Source: Erysipelotrichaceae bacterium
GTDB taxonomy: Bacteria; Bacillota_I; Bacilli_A; Erysipelotrichales; Erysipelotrichaceae
DNA length: 64,000 nucleotides
NCBI GenBank assembly: GCA_017432545.1
Contig: JAFRJA010000057.1
Coordinates: forward strand, 50,666-114,665
Reading direction: 5' to 3'
Each line of letters begins with the position of its first letter. Position 1 is the first letter of the stretch. A program made the translations under genes and the position numbers. Positions 62,439 through 64,000 of the stretch are shown one piece after another. The notes beneath the pieces were generated by a model that worked only from the letters and a program-made list of their open reading frames with translations, was not told where the DNA came from and ran no database searches.

Positions 62439-62627
62439 TTATTGTCTTTTGAAATGATCTGAATCAGCTTCATACATGTCGTTCAGGCAGAAGGGACAAA
62501 GGATCTTATACTCATCAGATGCAGGAGGAAGATCCTTAAGCTGTTCCAAGGTAGTTAACGGGACTTCCTCTTGATAGCCGCATACTTCGCATTTCATCAA
62601 TACAGTTCTGTCTATATTGTCTGTCAT
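62439..62627 (-). CDS. Small zinc-ribbon protein inside IS91-like element
   Basis: A 62-residue protein with two Cys pairs, Cys13/Cys16 (CEVCGYQEE) and Cys44/Cys47 (CPFCLNDM), forming a likely zinc ribbon. The ATG at 62627 is preceded by GGAGGG, and the first 91 bases overlap the transposase 3' end in another frame. It is too small to be a nuclease; it may help the transposase or regulate it. I do not know a described function. The good ribosome binding site makes it more than a chance frame. Confidence 0.65.
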   Translation of the reverse strand: MTDNIDRTVLMKCEVCGYQEEVPLTTLEQLKDLPPASDEYKILCPFCLNDMYEADSDHFKRQ

Positions 62628-63978
62628 TTGATAAACCCTCCAAAGGATTGTGCGTAAAGACGAAACAGAAATAATGTCCGCATACACATTTAAGTATATC
62701 TCGGTTATAGGTATCAGCCAGCTGGGTTCTGAACTTCAAAGAATCGAGTTTCTGCTTAAGCTGCTTTCTTCTTTGAAGGATGTTTCTGTATGTCTTTCCT
62801 TCCTTACCTAAAAGAGAATGGATCTCATCAAGAAGATCCTGAGCCTTGGGATGATAGAAACCGTAGTATCTGATCATTCTGAAACTCTTGTCAGGTATGT
62901 GGATGATCATCTTCTTGAGAAGATCAAGACCTGTTTCTCTGACTTCGATTCGTTCTTCACTCTTGTGATCCTCATAGTACCACAATATATCGTCATTACA
63001 TTTGTCATAAGAGATGATTCTCGATTGCGCCATGACCGGCCTGCCGGCATATCTCATCATATAGCTGACACAGCCCTTCACGTTTCTGGAGTATGATTTC
63101 TTATTGTCTTCATTCTCATTATCTCCGATATCTCTTTTGGCATAGACATAGAAGCCAAGATCCTGTTTCTTATAGGAAGAGTCGATAAGATGTTTTATCC
63201 GTTTATCATCTTTGAATCTTTCTTTCAGCAGCCTGTTTACTTCATATTGCCAGGTCTTCCTTAATGATTCAAAGTCAAAGTGAGTGATGTGCTTTATCTT
63301 CTTCTTTTTTGTATCATAGACAAGCTCAGGGACAAGGGCGTGTATATGGGGATTCCACTTCAGATCTCTGCCGAAGGTATGAAGCGTGCTTATCATTGCG
63401 AATTCATTAAGATACCTATAGTTGCGGAACAGATAGTAGTTGTCTTTGGGATTTGAAAGAATGCCGCCCTTCTTCTTTCTGATCTTCTTGAACAGGGAAT
63501 GATTGAAGGTCTTCATCATCGTGTTTCTTGAGGCAACAAACAGAATGTTTAAGCTGTCCCGATCTTTTCTGAATATCTGTCTGTACTGCTCAGGTATTGT
63601 AAAGACGACATGTCTGTGCTTTACATCGATACACATGACTTCCGCCTTGGCGGCAAGAGTCTTCTGATACCTTATGCCGCATGAGGGGCAGAATCTTGAA
63701 TGACAATGTCTGAATAACCAGATCCAGTTGTCACAGTGACTGCAGTCAAAGGCATCATAGCCAAGATAGACTGTTTTACATAGCAGTGTTTTCTGAACAT
63801 TATCAAGTATGGCGTCCCTGAGTCTTCCTTCTTCATGGGTCTTCTTAATCCAGTCATAGTGATTCCAGAGGATATCCTTTAATCTTGGCTTATAAGGATC
63901 ATAAAAAGTGGCTTCAGAATGATCATAATAGATCTTCTTGAATTCATCGGCATTATTATGAAGACTCTGGTCAATCAT
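62536..63978 (-). CDS. IS91 family transposase
   Basis: A 480-residue rolling-circle transposase. An N-terminal zinc-binding region (Cys79, Cys82, Cys92, Cys97, Cys100: DCSHCDNWIWLFRHCHSRFCPSC) is followed by the HUH motif with His211 and His213 (WNPHIHALVPELVYD) and the catalytic tyrosine region VSYMMRYAGRPVMAQSRI (Tyr306 or Tyr310). Order and spacing fit the IS91/IS801 transposase family (zinc ribbon plus Y2_Tnp). The coding region is complete and undamaged, so the element could be active if its 5' end is also intact. It makes single-strand cuts at the element ends during rolling-circle transposition. Confidence 0.9.
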   Translation of the reverse strand: MIDQSLHNNADEFKKIYYDHSEATFYDPYKPRLKDILWNHYDWIKKTHEEGRLRDAILDNVQKTLLCKTVYLGYDAFDCSHCDNWIWLFRHCHSRFCPSCGIRYQKTLAAKAEVMCIDVKHRHVVFTIPEQYRQIFRKDRDSLNILFVASRNTMMKTFNHSLFKKIRKKKGGILSNPKDNYYLFRNYRYLNEFAMISTLHTFGRDLKWNPHIHALVPELVYDTKKKKIKHITHFDFESLRKTWQYEVNRLLKERFKDDKRIKHLIDSSYKKQDLGFYVYAKRDIGDNENEDNKKSYSRNVKGCVSYMMRYAGRPVMAQSRIISYDKCNDDILWYYEDHKSEERIEVRETGLDLLKKMIIHIPDKSFRMIRYYGFYHPKAQDLLDEIHSLLGKEGKTYRNILQRRKQLKQKLDSLKFRTQLADTYNRDILKCVCGHYFCFVFTHNPLEGLSNDRQYRQNCIDEMRSMRLSRGSPVNYLGTA

Positions 63979-64000
63979 CTGTAATCATTATAAAAGAAAA

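Larger units (their letters stand above)
62311..64000 (-). mobile_element. IS91-like element, cut by window edge
   Basis: The region from just after the yitT terminator to the right edge holds an HUH-type transposase, a small zinc-ribbon gene and about 130 bases of AT-rich sequence at 62311-62438 with inverted and near-repeat segments, expected at the 3' (origin) end of an IS91-type element. IS91 elements transpose by rolling circle and lack terminal inverted repeats, so the exact end is not certain; the left boundary is set at the AATTTCAATGCGT block (about 62311), which recurs at 1808. The 5' end is outside the window. Confidence 0.7.

Noticed and set aside
1..64000. CRISPR array, rRNA or tRNA genes, prophage
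   Set aside because: I saw no regularly spaced repeats, no conserved rRNA or tRNA sequence, and no phage structural genes.

Overview
The window is a 64 kb chromosomal segment of a low-GC, anaerobic Gram-positive bacterium, most likely a gut Bacillota of the Erysipelotrichia type. This placement is an inference from Bacillota-type genes (DUF969/DUF979/pcp, YitT, DUF349, YolD-like protein, BMP lipoproteins), strong AGGAGG ribosome binding sites, lipoprotein signals and oxygen-sensitive Fe-S enzymes. No rRNA, tRNA or CRISPR array is visible.

Layout. 0-2 kb: end of a DUF969-DUF979-pcp operon (pyroglutamyl peptide handling). 2-6 kb: a hypothetical gene, a large old-yellow-enzyme-type flavoenzyme, a decayed IS200/IS605 tnpB tail with its right-end hairpin, then a structured RNA leader in front of a DUF3800 gene broken by one in-frame amber codon. 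6-12 kb: a Cys/Met PLP lyase, then an overlapping icd-acn-citrate synthase operon that makes 2-oxoglutarate. 12-29.5 kb: a nucleoside salvage block with an ADP-ribosylglycohydrolase-like protein, two complete BMP-type nucleoside ABC importers (the second behind a guanine-class purine riboswitch) and three nucleoside hydrolases in a row. AzlCD, a DUF349 protein and NAD(P)HX dehydratase lie between the two importers. In both importer operons a terminator-like hairpin separates the binding-protein gene from the ATPase gene.

29.5-42 kb: a PHP phosphatase, an unusual membrane protein with external zinc-ribbon-like repeats and a cytoplasmic receiver-like domain, an M16C peptidase, a Y-family DNA polymerase and its YolD-like partner separated by a secreted papain-like peptidase, a cytoplasmic GH26 enzyme, and rho. 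42-51.7 kb: a cytosolic 5'-nucleotidase-like enzyme, a ferredoxin-like aldo/keto reductase, and a Ugp/Mal-type ABC importer operon carrying a phosphodiesterase and a LacI-type operator, diverging from a P-loop protein. 51.7-62.3 kb: a lipoprotein, a MATE pump, a MarR-controlled heterodimeric ABC exporter, NudC, a membrane-anchored glycerophosphodiesterase and a YitT protein. 62.3-64 kb: an IS91-like element running off the right edge.

Metabolic reading. The cell imports purine nucleosides through two ABC systems and cleaves them with three hydrolases. It builds glutamate precursors through the oxidative half of the TCA cycle and probably scavenges phosphodiesters or sugar phosphates. Several genes (dinB-like, PHP, GDPD, azlC, nnrD) have a -10 box only 6 to 13 bases before the start codon and no ribosome binding site, which suggests leaderless transcripts. 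The best candidates for something undescribed are the TnpB-tail/structured-RNA/DUF3800 locus (4.77-5.8 kb), the zinc-ribbon-repeat/receiver-like membrane protein (30.4-32.0 kb) and the long expression platform of the purine riboswitch (24.35-24.52 kb).
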